Assembly (NCBI GenBank): GCA_963770035.1
Contig: CAVYON010000005.1
Coordinates: forward strand, 62,001-126,000
Reading direction: 5' to 3'
DNA: 64,000 nt
Origin: Roseiarcus sp963770035
Lineage (GTDB): Bacteria; Pseudomonadota; Alphaproteobacteria; Rhizobiales; Beijerinckiaceae
Part shown: positions 19,402-29,156 of the stretch, piece after piece
Numbering within the stretch: the stretch's first letter is position 1
Layout of the letters: every line of letters begins with the position of its first letter
Translations under genes and position numbers: made by a program
The notes under the pieces: model-generated
What the model saw: the letters and a program-made list of their open reading frames with translations, nothing else
Told to the model about the DNA's origin: nothing
Databases searched by the model: none

Positions 19402-19962
19402 TCAGCGTTCGATCGAGGCGGTGCGGCGCATCTTCTTCTGCAAGAGCAGCACCCCGTACATCAACGCCTCTGCGGTCGGGGGGCAGCCCGGAACGTAGAT
19501 GTCGACTGGGACAATCCGATCGCAACCGCGCACGACCGAATAGGCGTAGTGGTAGTAGCCGCCGCCGTTGGCGCATGAGCCCATCGAAATGACGTATCGC
19601 GGCTCCGGCATCTGATCGTAAACCTTGCGCAGCGCCGGCGCCATCTTGTTGGTCAGCGTGCCGGCCACGATCATCAGATCGGACTGGCGCGGCGAACCGC
19701 GTAGCGCCATGCCGAGCCGGTCGAAATCATACCGCGGCGTGCAAAATTGCATCATTTCGACGGCGCAGCAGGCGAGGCCGAAGGACATGAGATGCAGTGA
19801 ACCAGAGCGCGCCCAGGCGATCATTGCGGCGGTCGAGGTGACGAGAAAGCCTTTGTCGGCGAGCGCGTCCGAAATGTCGCTAAGGGCTCGATTTTTGAGC
19901 GCGCCCGCGGCAATGAGCGCTTCGGCGTCGTCGAAGATTGCCGTTTCGGCGTAGGGCGTCAT
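19402..19962 (-). CDS. nuoB: Lone NADH-quinone oxidoreductase subunit B paralogue
   Basis: A 186-residue NuoB/20-kDa-type protein. All four N2 cluster cysteines are present: GLACCAVEMMQF (tandem pair) near 68, VISMGSCANGGGYYH near 132 and VPGCPPTAEALMYG near 162. NuoB carries electrons to quinone in complex I. No other nuo gene is near, and the N-terminus (ALKNRALSDISDALADKGF) and RYDFDRLGMALRGSPRQSD differ from the usual operonic alphaproteobacterial NuoB, so this looks like a second, stand-alone copy. Whether it enters complex I cannot be told. Confidence 0.85.
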   Translation of the reverse strand: MTPYAETAIFDDAEALIAAGALKNRALSDISDALADKGFLVTSTAAMIAWARSGSLHLMSFGLACCAVEMMQFCTPRYDFDRLGMALRGSPRQSDLMIVAGTLTNKMAPALRKVYDQMPEPRYVISMGSCANGGGYYHYAYSVVRGCDRIVPVDIYVPGCPPTAEALMYGVLLLQKKMRRTASIER

Positions 19963-20028
19963 TCCGGCGGCCTCATCATTCGAGTGACGGACCGCGCGGC
20001 TCGAGCCGGGCGTATCCGACCGCTACTT

Positions 20029-20716
20029 CTACCACGCGACGGGCTGTCCGTCGCGGAAGAAGCCGCCGGTCGGTCCGCCGTCCGGCAAGTCGACGGCCCA
20101 CAGCACGCTGGCCGCGCCTTCCGCGACCGGCCGTCCGCCGGCGCCGCCCATGTCGGTCGCGACCCAGCCCGGACAGACGGCGTTGACCAGAACGCCGCTC
20201 CCCGCAAGTTCCCCCGCCAGGACCCGAGTTCAGCGCGTTGAGCGCCGCCTTAGACGTCGCATAAGCCGGCTTCCCGGCGCCCATGGAGGCGAGCGATCCG
20301 GCGCCCGAGGAGACGTTGACGATCCGGCCCCAACCGCGAGCGCGCATTTCCGGGGCAAAGGCCTGGGCCATTCGCCAGACGCCGAACACGTTGGTCTCGA
20401 ACGCCTCGCGCACGATGCGCCAGTCGGCGGAGAGAGCGGTTTCCCAGGTGTCGTAATGAACGCCGGCGTTGTTGATCAGGACGTCCACCGGTCCGATCGC
20501 AGCGGCGAGACGAAACGGCGCATCCGGATCGTCGACGTCGAGCGCCACCGCGCTGACATCGCCCCCGATACGGCGCGCCTCCGCCTCGCCTTTGCCGTAG
20601 TCGCGGCTGCCGAGAAACACCCGCCAGCCGCGGGCGCCGAGCTGCCGACACAGCTCGAGCCCGATGCCGCGATTGGCTCCTGTGACGAGCGCGACACGCT
20701 TTTCTGCGCCCGTCAT
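20029..20716 (-). pseudogene. Short-chain dehydrogenase/reductase (one frameshift)
   Basis: The N-terminal two thirds encode a classical SDR: NAD(P) motif VTGANRGIGLELCRQLG, NNAG motif VLINNAGVHYDTWE, catalytic Ser in IVNVSSGAGSLAS and Tyr-x-x-x-Lys as AYATSKAALNAL. After ALN near 20,225 the expected C-terminus (VLAGELAGSGVLVNAVCPGW) appears in another frame and ends with GFFRDGQPVAW and stop at 20029. Removing one T from AACTCGGG on the minus strand restores it. The pattern resembles carbonyl-reductase-like SDRs. It starts one base after the stop of the SnoaL-like gene, so the two are co-transcribed. Confidence 0.75.
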
Positions 20717-20717
20717 C

Positions 20718-21188
20718 TCAGCGCCCCTTCGCGCGGTCGGCCGCGATGGCCACGAGGCCCCTGTCGCCGATTTCCTCCGTCAGGGTGAAGGTCATGGCCG
20801 TGACCTTCCAGCGTCCGTCGAGCCGCTCCAGCGTCCAGCGATAAAGGCCGATCGGCCGCCAGATCGCGTCTCCGATCCAATGGCGGCCGTCGACCCGCGC
20901 GGTCGCTTCGGCGGCGTCGCCGTCGATCCGCGTCTCGACATCGAGGAGCTCGTGCCGGGTCGCATCGAAACCCGGCACGAGACCGCGCCAGGCGTCCATC
21001 AGCGCGGCGGGCGTCGTGCGCTGCGGTTCCCCACCCCACAGGCTCGTGTAATCGATCACGACCTCGGGTGCGAAAGCCGCCTCGGCGAGGTCGTAGCGGC
21101 CGAGGTCGACCGCAAGGGGGATCGAGGCGACCACCGCGATCGCCTTGGCGCTATCGGGGTCTCCGGCAGGAGGTACGGCGTCCGGCAT
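20718..21188 (-). CDS. SnoaL-like / NTF2-fold protein
   Basis: A 156-residue cystatin-like-fold protein of the NTF2/SnoaL superfamily: AVDLGRYDLAEAAFAPEVVI DYTSLWGG near 30-55, followed by the curved-sheet pattern EATARVDGRHWIGDAIWRPI GLYRWTLERLDGRWKVTAM. The family includes hydroxysteroid isomerases, polyketide cyclases and many uncharacterised proteins. It overlaps closely with the SDR gene downstream, suggesting a joint role in modifying a small ketone or alcohol; that is inference only. Confidence 0.7.
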   Translation of the reverse strand: MPDAVPPAGDPDSAKAIAVVASIPLAVDLGRYDLAEAAFAPEVVIDYTSLWGGEPQRTTPAALMDAWRGLVPGFDATRHELLDVETRIDGDAAEATARVDGRHWIGDAIWRPIGLYRWTLERLDGRWKVTAMTFTLTEEIGDRGLVAIAADRAKGR

Positions 21189-21256
21189 GGCGCGCTCCGT
21201 GGCTCATCCCGAAGCATCGCCGCGCAGCGGCCGGAAGGCAAGCGGACGTCCGGCCC

Positions 21257-21490
21257 TCAGGAGTCGGCAAAGGCGGGGCACGCGCCTGCGCATCCGCAGC
21301 CGCCCATCATGTCGCATGACCCCGCCATGGCCGGCGCCGGGTCGCCGCCCTTGGCGGGCGAGGCGATCAGCGAAAGCTGCTGCTCCAGCTCGGCGCTCGC
21401 GCAAGCCTCGCATACCGGCGTCTCGCCCGACATCACCAGGGTGGAGAACTCCTTGCCGCAGTCGCGGCATCGGTAGGCGTAGATCGGCAT
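21257..21490 (-). CDS. FmdB-type zinc ribbon protein
   Basis: A 77-residue protein starting MPIYAYRCRDCGKEFSTLVM with a second CxxC (VCEACAS) near 27-32, the regulatory FmdB-type zinc ribbon. The tail is rich in Gly, Met and Cys (DMMGGCGCAGACPAF). The family was named after a formamidase-linked protein; its role in this organism is unknown. It stands alone between a SnoaL-like gene and a phosphatase. Confidence 0.8.
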   Translation of the reverse strand: MPIYAYRCRDCGKEFSTLVMSGETPVCEACASAELEQQLSLIASPAKGGDPAPAMAGSCDMMGGCGCAGACPAFADS

Positions 21491-21577
21491 CCCAGCGCTC
21501 CATAGACTCTAGGGCGTTTTCTTGCGCGACGCGGCGGCGTTGCGCAAGAGGACCGATCGCCGCGCGCCAGCGGAGCC

Positions 21578-23122
21578 CTATGTCTCTTCCCGCACCACGA
21601 TTTCCGTCCGCTTCACGCCGACCGCCGCAGCGAGCCAGCGCAGGCGGTCGACCACGACCTCGCTATCGGGCGCGCGCGCCGCCGGCGACACCTCGAGCCG
21701 CACGCAATCCGGCTCGAGCCGCACCCGCGCGCTTAACAGCACGGACGGGACCACGCCGGAGAACCGGTAGGCAAGCTGCATGGCGCGGCCGAGAATCTGG
21801 GCCCGTCGCCGCAACGCCGGAGTGAGCAGCCCGATCGCCGGCGTCAGCCACGGCGCGTCGGCGCGTCCGGCGTAGCGGGCATGGACCGCAGCGGCGATGA
21901 ACACCCGCTCGGCGTGATCGACGCCGATGAAGGGAAACTGCAGCAGCCGGCGGAAGCTCTCCTCGGCCTTCAGGTCGTCGGCGTCGCGCCAGGCGATGTC
22001 CGAGAGCGCGCAGACCGCGACGCGCAGCCGCATTTCGGCCGGCGCCTCTTGCGGAAAGAGATCAGCCGTCCATGCAGCGAGCGCAGGCGCGAACTCCGGC
22101 ACCCGGGCAAACGGCAGGCCGATGAGCTGCGCGCCTTCGACCAGAGGATCGCGATAGCGCTCGGTGTCGTCGAGCTGCGAATAGAGCAGGCCCTCGCGCA
22201 GGCCCAGCGCCGAGAAGATCACCCGATCGGGCGCGAGCCGCTTCAGCACCCGGTCGAGCGTCAGCGCCGCCGCGGGAAGGGTACGCGCTCGCCGCTCCGA
22301 GACCCCCGGCATGTCGGCAAGCTTCGCCGGCGTCTGGCGCGTGATCGACTTGGCGAAGGCGCGGATCACCGGCGTTTCCAGGGTGTAGCCGTGTACGGCT
22401 TTGACCGGCGCGGCGACCGCCGCGATGTGCGCCTTGGCGAGCGCGCGCCAGCCGCCGCCGACCGGATAAAAGGTCGGTTGGGCGAACGACGCCTTGACGC
22501 CGGCGCGCAGGATCTCGTCCACCCGGCGCTTGGCGACCTCGTAACCTTCCGCGAGCAGCGCCTCGACCGGCAGCGCGCCGAGCGGCATGCTGGTCCAGGC
22601 GTCACCGACCCGGTCGTCGATCGCCTCCGCGATCTCGAGGCTTCCCCCGCCCATGTCGCCGATCGCGCCGACCGGCCGGAAGAACCCGGAGATGACCCCG
22701 AGCGCGGCGTAGCGCGCCTCCTCGGCGCCCGACAGGATCCGCACCGTGAGGCCCGCCTCGGCGGCGATGGCGTCGGCGAGGGCCGGGCCGTTGGTCGCGC
22801 GCCGGATCGCCTCGGTCGCCGTCACGTCGAGCTTCGCCACCCCCATCGCGTCGGCGATGGCGCGGAAGCGCCGTGCCGCCTCGACGGTGCGCCGGAACCC
22901 TTCGGGCGCGATGACGCCGGTCTCGGCCAGCCCCTCGGCGAGACGGGCGAGCGACTTCTCGTTGAAGCGCGGCAGCGGCGCCCGCCCGAGCTGGTCGTAA
23001 ACGATCAGCCGGACCGAGTTCGAGCCGATGTCGATGATGCCGTAATGCGGCCGATCGGCGCGCATGACGCGCGCCGGATCGAGGTCGAGCGGCCGATGCG
23101 GCTCCTTCTGCCTGGACAACAA
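21578..23122 (-). CDS. ppx: Ppx/GppA exopolyphosphatase family phosphatase
   Basis: Residues ~28-320 form the ASKHA fold of Ppx/GppA: GIIDIGSNSVRLIVYDQ (phosphate 1) and GAIGDMGGGSLEIAEAID (phosphate 2). The C-terminal ~180 residues are an HD-like helical domain typical of longer family members. These enzymes remove terminal phosphate from polyphosphate or convert pppGpp to ppGpp. A TTG start at 23122 is chosen because GGAGGAG lies six bases upstream; an ATG at 23065 lacks a ribosome site, and the frame is open to 23206. Which of the two substrates is used cannot be decided. Confidence 0.85.
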   Translation of the reverse strand: MLSRQKEPHRPLDLDPARVMRADRPHYGIIDIGSNSVRLIVYDQLGRAPLPRFNEKSLARLAEGLAETGVIAPEGFRRTVEAARRFRAIADAMGVAKLDVTATEAIRRATNGPALADAIAAEAGLTVRILSGAEEARYAALGVISGFFRPVGAIGDMGGGSLEIAEAIDDRVGDAWTSMPLGALPVEALLAEGYEVAKRRVDEILRAGVKASFAQPTFYPVGGGWRALAKAHIAAVAAPVKAVHGYTLETPVIRAFAKSITRQTPAKLADMPGVSERRARTLPAAALTLDRVLKRLAPDRVIFSALGLREGLLYSQLDDTERYRDPLVEGAQLIGLPFARVPEFAPALAAWTADLFPQEAPAEMRLRVAVCALSDIAWRDADDLKAEESFRRLLQFPFIGVDHAERVFIAAAVHARYAGRADAPWLTPAIGLLTPALRRRAQILGRAMQLAYRFSGVVPSVLLSARVRLEPDCVRLEVSPAARAPDSEVVVDRLRWLAAAVGVKRTEIVVREET

Positions 23123-23285
23123 GGCGGACTCCTCCAGCTCACCTTGGCGATCATGCGCAACGCGGAGGGATTTGACCAGCGTGCGAAAACGCCGAGCGAT
23201 GGCCAAGCGAAAAGCCGATCTTGACGATCGGAATCGCGCTTCCGCCGCGTCTGGCGATCAGGCGCGTTTCCTGTTTTGCCTGCTT

Positions 23286-23453
23286 AACAGGCGAAATCGA
23301 ACCCTCATTTGCCGCGTTGAATCGCAATTTTTCAACTGGAACCAAGGCTTGGCGGCAATGAACGCCAGCATATCGGTCAAATAACAGGGTGCCGAACAGG
23401 GTCAAAACGTACCAGAACAGGCGCCGAACAGGCAAATAACAGGCAGGAACAGG
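23286..23453. repeat. Cluster of AACAGG motifs in a gene-free stretch
   Basis: Seven copies of (G/T)AACAGG occur at 23286, 23383, 23395, 23416, 23427, 23438 and 23448, the last six spaced 10-21 bases apart. They lie in the ~680-base gap between ppx and the decarboxylase, where no gene is supported. Similar ACAGG-rich degenerate repeats occur in intergenic DNA of other Rhizobiales, from memory. The rest of the gap (23,454-23,804) is GC-rich and featureless to my reading. Confidence 0.5.
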
Positions 23454-23804
23454 CGCGCGGCGTCGACCGCCGAAAGTCGCGGCGCGGCTCGCGCCCGGCG
23501 CCCGCGATGGTCAAGAAATTCTAGACTTCGCCGAACTCCGAAGTCGCCGCCGGCGCGCCCCGCCACCGTCCTCATAGCCCGCGGAAGACGGCGTCTTTCG
23601 AGGCGCTATGCGGACGGTCCCCCTCCCGCCTTCCGCTTCGCTCCATGGGGAGGAGAGGCGTCGTCGCGTTTCCTAGCCTGCGCCCCGGCTCGACGCCGCC
23701 GCCGCCGCGCACGCTTCGGTTGGTGGACGATCTGCAATAAGAGAGCCCCGCGCGGAGAGAGCGAAGGTCCGCACAGGGCCGCCCCGCGCGTTCGAGGACA
23801 GACG

Positions 23805-25271
23805 ATGACGCCCCAAGAATTCCGCCGCTACGGCCATCAGCTGATCGACTGGCTGGCCGACTATCACGAAACCATGGCCTCGCGGCCGGTGATGGCTGCG
23901 ACGCGGCCGGGCGAGGTTCGCGACGCGCTTCCGGTCGCGCCGCCGGCCGAGCCGGAACCGTTCGCAGACATCATCGCCGACCTCGACCGTGTCGTCCTGC
24001 CCGGGCTGTCGCTTTGGCAGCACCCGCGCTTCTTCGGCTACTTCCCGGCCAACGCGGCGCTTTCGGGCGTGCTGGGCGACCTTGTCAGCACGGGACTCGG
24101 CGTGCTCGGCCTCTCCTGGCAATCGAGCCCGGCGATCACCGAGATCGAGGAGGTGGTCACCGACTGGATGCGGCAGATGCTCGGCCTTTCGCCGGCCTGG
24201 AGCGGGGTCATCCAGGACACCGCCTCCACCAGCACGCTGGTGGCGCTGATCTCCGCCCGCGAGCGGGCGACCGGCTTTGCCCTGGCGCGTGGCGGCCTGC
24301 AGGGCGAGACCCGCAAGCCCTGCGTCTACGTTTCGGCGCACGCGCACAGCTCCGTCGACAAGGCGGCGCTGCTTGCCGGTTTCGGCCGCGACAACCTCAG
24401 AATGGTCCCGACCGGCGAACACCACGCCATGCGTTCCGAGGCGCTGGCTGAGATGATCGCCGACGACGTGGCCGAAGGCTGCTTGCCCTCAGCGATCGTG
24501 GCGACGGTCGGCACGACGGCAACGACGGCGGTCGACCCGATCGCCGGCATCGCCGAGGTCGCCAAGCAATACGGCGTCTGGCTGCACGTTGACGCCGCGA
24601 TGGCCGGCAGCGGCATGATTCTGCCGGAGTTGCGCTCGATGTGGGAAGGAATCGAGGGCGCCGACAGCCTTGTCGTGAACACCCACAAATGGCTTGGCGC
24701 GCCGTTCGACTGCTCGCTCTACTACGTCCGCGACCCGGAGCATCTGATGCGGGTGATGTCGACCAATCCGAGCTACCTGCAATCCTCGGTCGACGGGGAA
24801 GTCAAAAATCTGCGCGACTGGGGCATTCCGCTCGGCCGCCGTTTCCGGGCGCTCAAACTGTGGTTCCTGGTTCGCGAGCAGGGCGTCACGGGCCTGCAGA
24901 CCCGCCTGCGGCGGGATCTCGCCAACGCCCGCCGTTTCGACGAGGAAGTGGCGGCGACGCCGAACTGGCGCGTCGTCACGCCCACCCGGCTGCAGACCGT
25001 CTGCATTCGCCATGAGCCGCTCGACCCGGAAGGTACGCCGCTCGATGGCGAAGCGCTCGACCGGCACACGCTGGCCTGGGTCGAAGCGGTCAACCGCTCA
25101 GGCGCCGCCTATCTCACGCCAGCGGTGGTGGACGGGCGATGGCTGGCGCGCGTCTCGATCGGCGCGCTGACGACGGAAGCCGAGGACGTCGCCGCCGTCT
25201 GGGCGGCGATCCGGTCGGCGGCGGAGACGGCGGCGGGCCGACCGGTGCGGGGCGGGGCGGGTAGCGGCTGA
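23805..25271 (+). CDS. PLP-dependent aromatic L-amino acid decarboxylase (group II)
   Basis: A 488-residue group II decarboxylase. The PLP-binding lysine is in SLVVNTHKWLGAPFDCSLYY near residue 297; HVDAAMAGSGMILPELR near 263 holds the cofactor Asp and Ala; HPRFFGYFPANAALSGVLGD near 74 and SWQSSPAITEIEEVVTDW near 108 are typical of DOPA/tryptophan/tyrosine decarboxylases and phenylacetaldehyde synthases. The product would be an aromatic amine such as tyramine, tryptamine or phenylethylamine. The ribosome site is poor. No amine oxidase or transporter is adjacent. Confidence 0.88.
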   Translation: MTPQEFRRYGHQLIDWLADYHETMASRPVMAATRPGEVRDALPVAPPAEPEPFADIIADLDRVVLPGLSLWQHPRFFGYFPANAALSGVLGDLVSTGLGVLGLSWQSSPAITEIEEVVTDWMRQMLGLSPAWSGVIQDTASTSTLVALISARERATGFALARGGLQGETRKPCVYVSAHAHSSVDKAALLAGFGRDNLRMVPTGEHHAMRSEALAEMIADDVAEGCLPSAIVATVGTTATTAVDPIAGIAEVAKQYGVWLHVDAAMAGSGMILPELRSMWEGIEGADSLVVNTHKWLGAPFDCSLYYVRDPEHLMRVMSTNPSYLQSSVDGEVKNLRDWGIPLGRRFRALKLWFLVREQGVTGLQTRLRRDLANARRFDEEVAATPNWRVVTPTRLQTVCIRHEPLDPEGTPLDGEALDRHTLAWVEAVNRSGAAYLTPAVVDGRWLARVSIGALTTEAEDVAAVWAAIRSAAETAAGRPVRGGAGSG

Positions 25272-25502
25272 GCAGCCGCGGGGGGCCTCGGCCGTTCATC
25301 ATCGGCGCCTGTAGGAAAGGGGCACGCAATTTTGCAGGCTTCGGACGCCGACCCCAAGTCCGTAGCCCAGCATCCGCGTCCGCAGCCAGGGCCGGCGCCC
25401 GAAGATCTTGCACAGGAACGGTTGCTCTCCCACGGCAAGCACGCCAGGCGGCCTGGGTCACTCGTCACGAGAGGCAGAACGACCGCCGCCTGGCTGCGCG
25501 GG

Positions 25503-26778
25503 TTATTTGAACGGCGATTCGAATTGCGCCGCCTTTCCGAGATCAGCCTCGATTTCCAGCAGCCTGTTGTATTTGGCGATCCGCTCGCTTCGGCTGGCGG
25601 AACCGGTCTTGATCTGGCCTCCGCCCATCGCGACGGTAAAGTCGGCCAGGAACGAGTCTTCGGTTTCCCCCGACCGATGCGAGACGACGTAGCCCCATCC
25701 GGCTTTGCGGCAGAGCGCAATCGCCTCGAATGGTTTCGGTGACAGTGCCGATCTGGTTGAGCTTGATCAGCGCGGCGTTCGCAGTTTTCTCCTTGATGCC
25801 GCGACGCGATGAACTTCGGGTTGGTGACGAAATTATCGTCCCCGACGATTTGGATACGGCTGCCCTGCGCCGCGGTTTGGCGCGCGAATCCGGTCCAGTC
25901 GTTTTCATCGAGGCCGTCCTCGATCGACACGATCGGGAACATATCGATCCACTTGCTGATAGAGCGCGATCATCTCGTCGCTCGTCTTCCGGCCGCTCTT
26001 CGACTTAGCGAGGTCGTAGCCTCCGTCGGCATAGAAGGAACTCGCGGCGGGATCGAGCGCGATGGCGATGTCCTTGCCAGGCTTGTATCCGCCCGCCTCG
26101 ATGGCGTTGACGATGAGTTCGCAGGCTTCCTCGTTGCTCCCGAGATTGGGCGCAAAGCCGCCTTCGTCACCGACCGAGGTCGCATAACCCTTGCCTTAAG
26201 AAGCTTGGCAGCGCATGGAAAGTTTCCGCGCCGTAACGCAACGCTTCGCCGAAGTCGGGCGCGCCGATCGGCATCACCATGAATTCCTGGAAGTCGACCG
26301 AATTTGCCGCGTGCTTGCCGCCATTGAAAATGTTCATCATCGGCATGGGCACGCGCGTTGCGCCGACGCCGCCAAGATAGGCGTAGAGCGGCAACTTGGC
26401 CGATTGCGCCGCCGCGCGCGCGACCGCCATCGACACGTCCAAGAATCGCATTGGCGCCGAGCGCGCTCTTGTTCGGCGTGCCGTCGAGCGCAATCATAAG
26501 CGCGTCGATTTCCGCTTGTCGGTTCGGGTTCGAGGCCGATCACCGCCGGCGCGATTTTTTCGACCACGTTGTGCGACGGCCTTGCGCACGCCCTTGCCGC
26601 CATAGCGCCCCTTGTCGCCGTCACGAAGCTCGACGGCCTCGTTTTCGCCCGTCGACGCGCCGGAAGGAACCGAAGAGGTCGCGACCGTCCCGTCATCGAG
26701 GCCGACGCGGACCCGTACGGTCGGGTTGCCGCGCGAATTGAGAATTTCGAGCCCCTGGACACGTGAGATTTTTGGCAT
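25503..26778 (-). pseudogene. eno: Enolase, broken by at least seven frameshifts
   Basis: The start at 26778 has GGAGG in good position and gives PKISRVQGLEILNSRGNPTV and VPSGASTGENEAVELRDGD. Later parts of the same protein appear in alternating frames: NVVEKIAPAVIGLEPE (~26560), GTPNKSALGANAILG (~26470), MPMMNIFNGGKHAANSVDFQ (~26310), SVGDEGGFAPNLGSNEEA (~26160), FPIVSIEDGLDENDW (~25920), IKEKTANAALIKLNQIGTVT (~25775) and IAKYNRLLEIEADLGKAAQF ending at 25503. The order and spacing are those of a full ~425-residue enolase, and active-site segments look unaltered. Both insertions and deletions are needed. Dense sequencing error in an essential gene, or a very young pseudogene beside an intact copy elsewhere, are both possible. 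Confidence 0.85.
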
Positions 26779-26889
26779 TGCAATTTCCTCCTACCAAGGC
26801 GGCGGCGTTGATCGCCGACATTATGTCACTGCAGCCTCCAGAACCCACTGCGACAAAGCGCGCAGCTGATTGCCGCTTTCGGACCGGTT

Positions 26890-27046
26890 TTATGCGGATT
26901 TGTCGTGCGCCGCCCCGCCCTCTTCCTGACCTGAGAAGCTCTTGCGATCGATGTCTTCCCCAAAACTTGTGCTGAAGATCTCGATAGACGAGTTTGAGCG
27001 CTCTTTGCTCATCCTGCCAAGTGTCTGCACGTAAGAAAAGCGTCGT
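26890..27046 (-). pseudogene. Remnant of a MutS-like C-terminus
   Basis: On the minus strand one frame gives TTLFLRADTWQDEQRALKLV and, after a one-base shift, IEIFSTSFGEDIDRKSFSG with a stop at 26890. This matches in order and spacing the end of the MutS-like protein at 29,401 (LFLRAD ... FKLVEGEPLSTSFGEDVYRE). No ATPase core precedes it; the dynamin-like gene ends 64 bases upstream. It is a diverged leftover of a third MutS-like gene. The stretch 26,779-26,889 holds nothing I recognise. Confidence 0.55.
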
Positions 27047-27109
27047 TACGATTTCTATTCTGTAGAAACGTACGGTAAAACGCGGAACTCTGCGGGTATA
27101 ACATCGCGT

Positions 27110-28991
27110 TTACATGAACTTGGCGGTCTCCAGGCCCTCGATCACGCTCGACAACACTGCAATCGACTGTTCCGCTTGCGCGACGAGAGAGGAGACCTGC
27201 GAGGATCTGAGCGGAACGCTTCTCAAGCGCGATCTGCATGACCTGCCTGTGTCTCCTCGCATCGCCGCCGAGAGTTGCTCCGCCAGAGACGGATTCGAAA
27301 CGGCGGAATGCGTCTCTCAACGTTCTGCCGAAGCGCCCAATCGAGGTTTGCCACGTTGCGCAAGACCGCTCTTTCCGTGTCCGAGGCGATTTGGCGGCGT
27401 AGCCGCCTTTCGCGCAACGGCGTGGCAAGAAGCGAATGAACGCAAGGGCCGAGGCGTCGATGATCGAGTTTTGGGGCGCTGGCGCGACCCAATAGGCCTC
27501 CCTCGCAAGCTCGAAGGCATGCTCGGGAGGCGGAAGCCGCACGGAGATTTCCATCAGGTCCGCCGCGGCCTGGCGCACCTGCGCAAGCAAGAGCGCTTGC
27601 CTTCGCCTCGTGCTTGGCGAACCTGGAAATCAGTTCGACTCTCGCCTGCTCTGGTGGCTTCATGCGCGGCCGTCTCGAAGTGCTTTTCGAGCGCCTTGCC
27701 CAGTTTGGCGCGCGCTTTGTCTTCATCAAATCCCCGGTGGCGTCATCCTCCTTCGCGAGCTTGTCAAACCTCGACCGTGCTTCCACCCAGATCCGGTCTG
27801 TCGCATCCTCGACCTCGACGAGCAATCGGCGCCGATCGATCGCCAGAAGGTCCGACAGGTCGGCCTTCTCCGCGTCGAAGCGCGATATCCCGTGTTCGAA
27901 TTCTCCGATCTTTTGCGCGAGTTCCTGCGCCGGCGTCAGGAGAGCCTTATGCTCGAGCTGGCGGCGGTACAGGAGTTCTCCCACGAGCGAGAGCGCTCGC
28001 GACCGGCCCGTTGAGAAGGCTATCGTCCGCTCCTCGCTTTTCAGCTCATCGGCGAGAGTCCGCTCGAGTTCGGGCAACCCGCTGGCGACGAGCGCGGCTG
28101 CGTTTCCAGCTCTGCTTGGCCGAGAGCCCGGCCTCGGGCCGAAACCGGAAAGATGCGTGGCGCGCAGCCAGATCCAAGCTTGGTCCTCCAGAATGTTCGC
28201 AAGAAACGTCAATGCGACGTCGCGCTCGTCAGGCGACAGGATGTCGACCTTGTTGAAGGCGAAATAAACCTTGGGAATAAGACGCTGCACGTTGTCGAGA
28301 TATCCGAGCTCGACTTCGGTGATCGGAGGATCCGGGGAAAGGACGAATACGCCGACGTCACAATCGGTAAGGACCGCCTCCGCTGTGCGGGAATTGTGAA
28401 GGAACGTCGATCCGACGCCTGGGGTATCGAGGAGGACGACCCGGTCGCTGAAGGTTGCGGAATCGAGCTGCGATCTCGACGCTGCGGACCTGCTCCCGGT
28501 TGTATCGCATTCGCCGTCTCGGCGACATATCGCGGCGAGGATATTCGAGAATTCCGAAGGATCGCGCGACACGAGCGGCGCGCTGCGGGCCTTCGAATTC
28601 AATCTGAAGCAATGGGCTGTTCCGCAGCATGCACGTAGGTCGGGATCGCGGTCACGGGCGTGATCCCGGTTGGAAGCAGGGGAAGCCCGAGAAGCGCGTT
28701 CAACAACGTGCTCTTCCCGCGCTTGAATTGGCCGAGCATCGCCACGCGAAGCCGGCCCTCTTCAGTTCGGGCCAGCGCAGCGTCGAGTTTCGCCAATATC
28801 GCACGCTCTCCCGGACTCGGGTCGATGATCGAAGCTTTGGCTGCTGCCACGAGGACCGGCAGGGAAATGCCGCCTCCGGTCGCCGCCCGCTTTTCGGGAT
28901 GCGCGACCACTGCTTGTGGCGTGAGCAATAGCGCCCGCTGTCCACTTTCGACTGATCGAGCGATGTCAGTATCTCTTTTAGGCCGGCTCAT
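27110..28991 (-). pseudogene. Bacterial dynamin-like GTPase with several frameshifts
   Basis: The start frame (MSRPKRDTDIARSVESGQRA) carries the G1 loop LGQFKRGKSTLLNALLG and the G2 threonine in PTGITPVTAIPTYVHAAEQP. The protein continues across frames: LLQIEFEGPQRAARVA, NREQVRSVEIAARF, then DRVVLLDTPGVGSTF (G3) and VYFAFNKVDILSPDERD (G4). A long helical stalk follows (FSTGRSRALSLVGELLYRRQ, KIGEFEHGISRFDAEKADL), and the true C-terminus is SSQVSSLVAQAEQSIAVLSS to the stop at 27110. At least five frame changes are needed. The ~620-residue length fits bacterial dynamin-family proteins, which remodel membranes; a subset act in stress or phage defence. All G motifs survive, so read error is likely. 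Confidence 0.75.
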
Positions 28992-29156
28992 GCTTCACGT
29001 GCCTGCCGCATTGGATAGCATGGACCCTTTCCACGAAGGTGTGGCCATCCGGTCGCAGCGCGCTTTTTTTTCGGCCGTCGCGGTCGAAATGGACGACCCC
29101 GACCGTCTTTGTCTCGAGCGCGGCGCGGAGTTCGCGCCGAGCGTGGAGACAAGCCC

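Noticed and set aside
23383..23453. CRISPR array
   Set aside because: The repeated unit is only 6-7 bases with very short, uneven gaps, so it cannot be repeat-spacer DNA.
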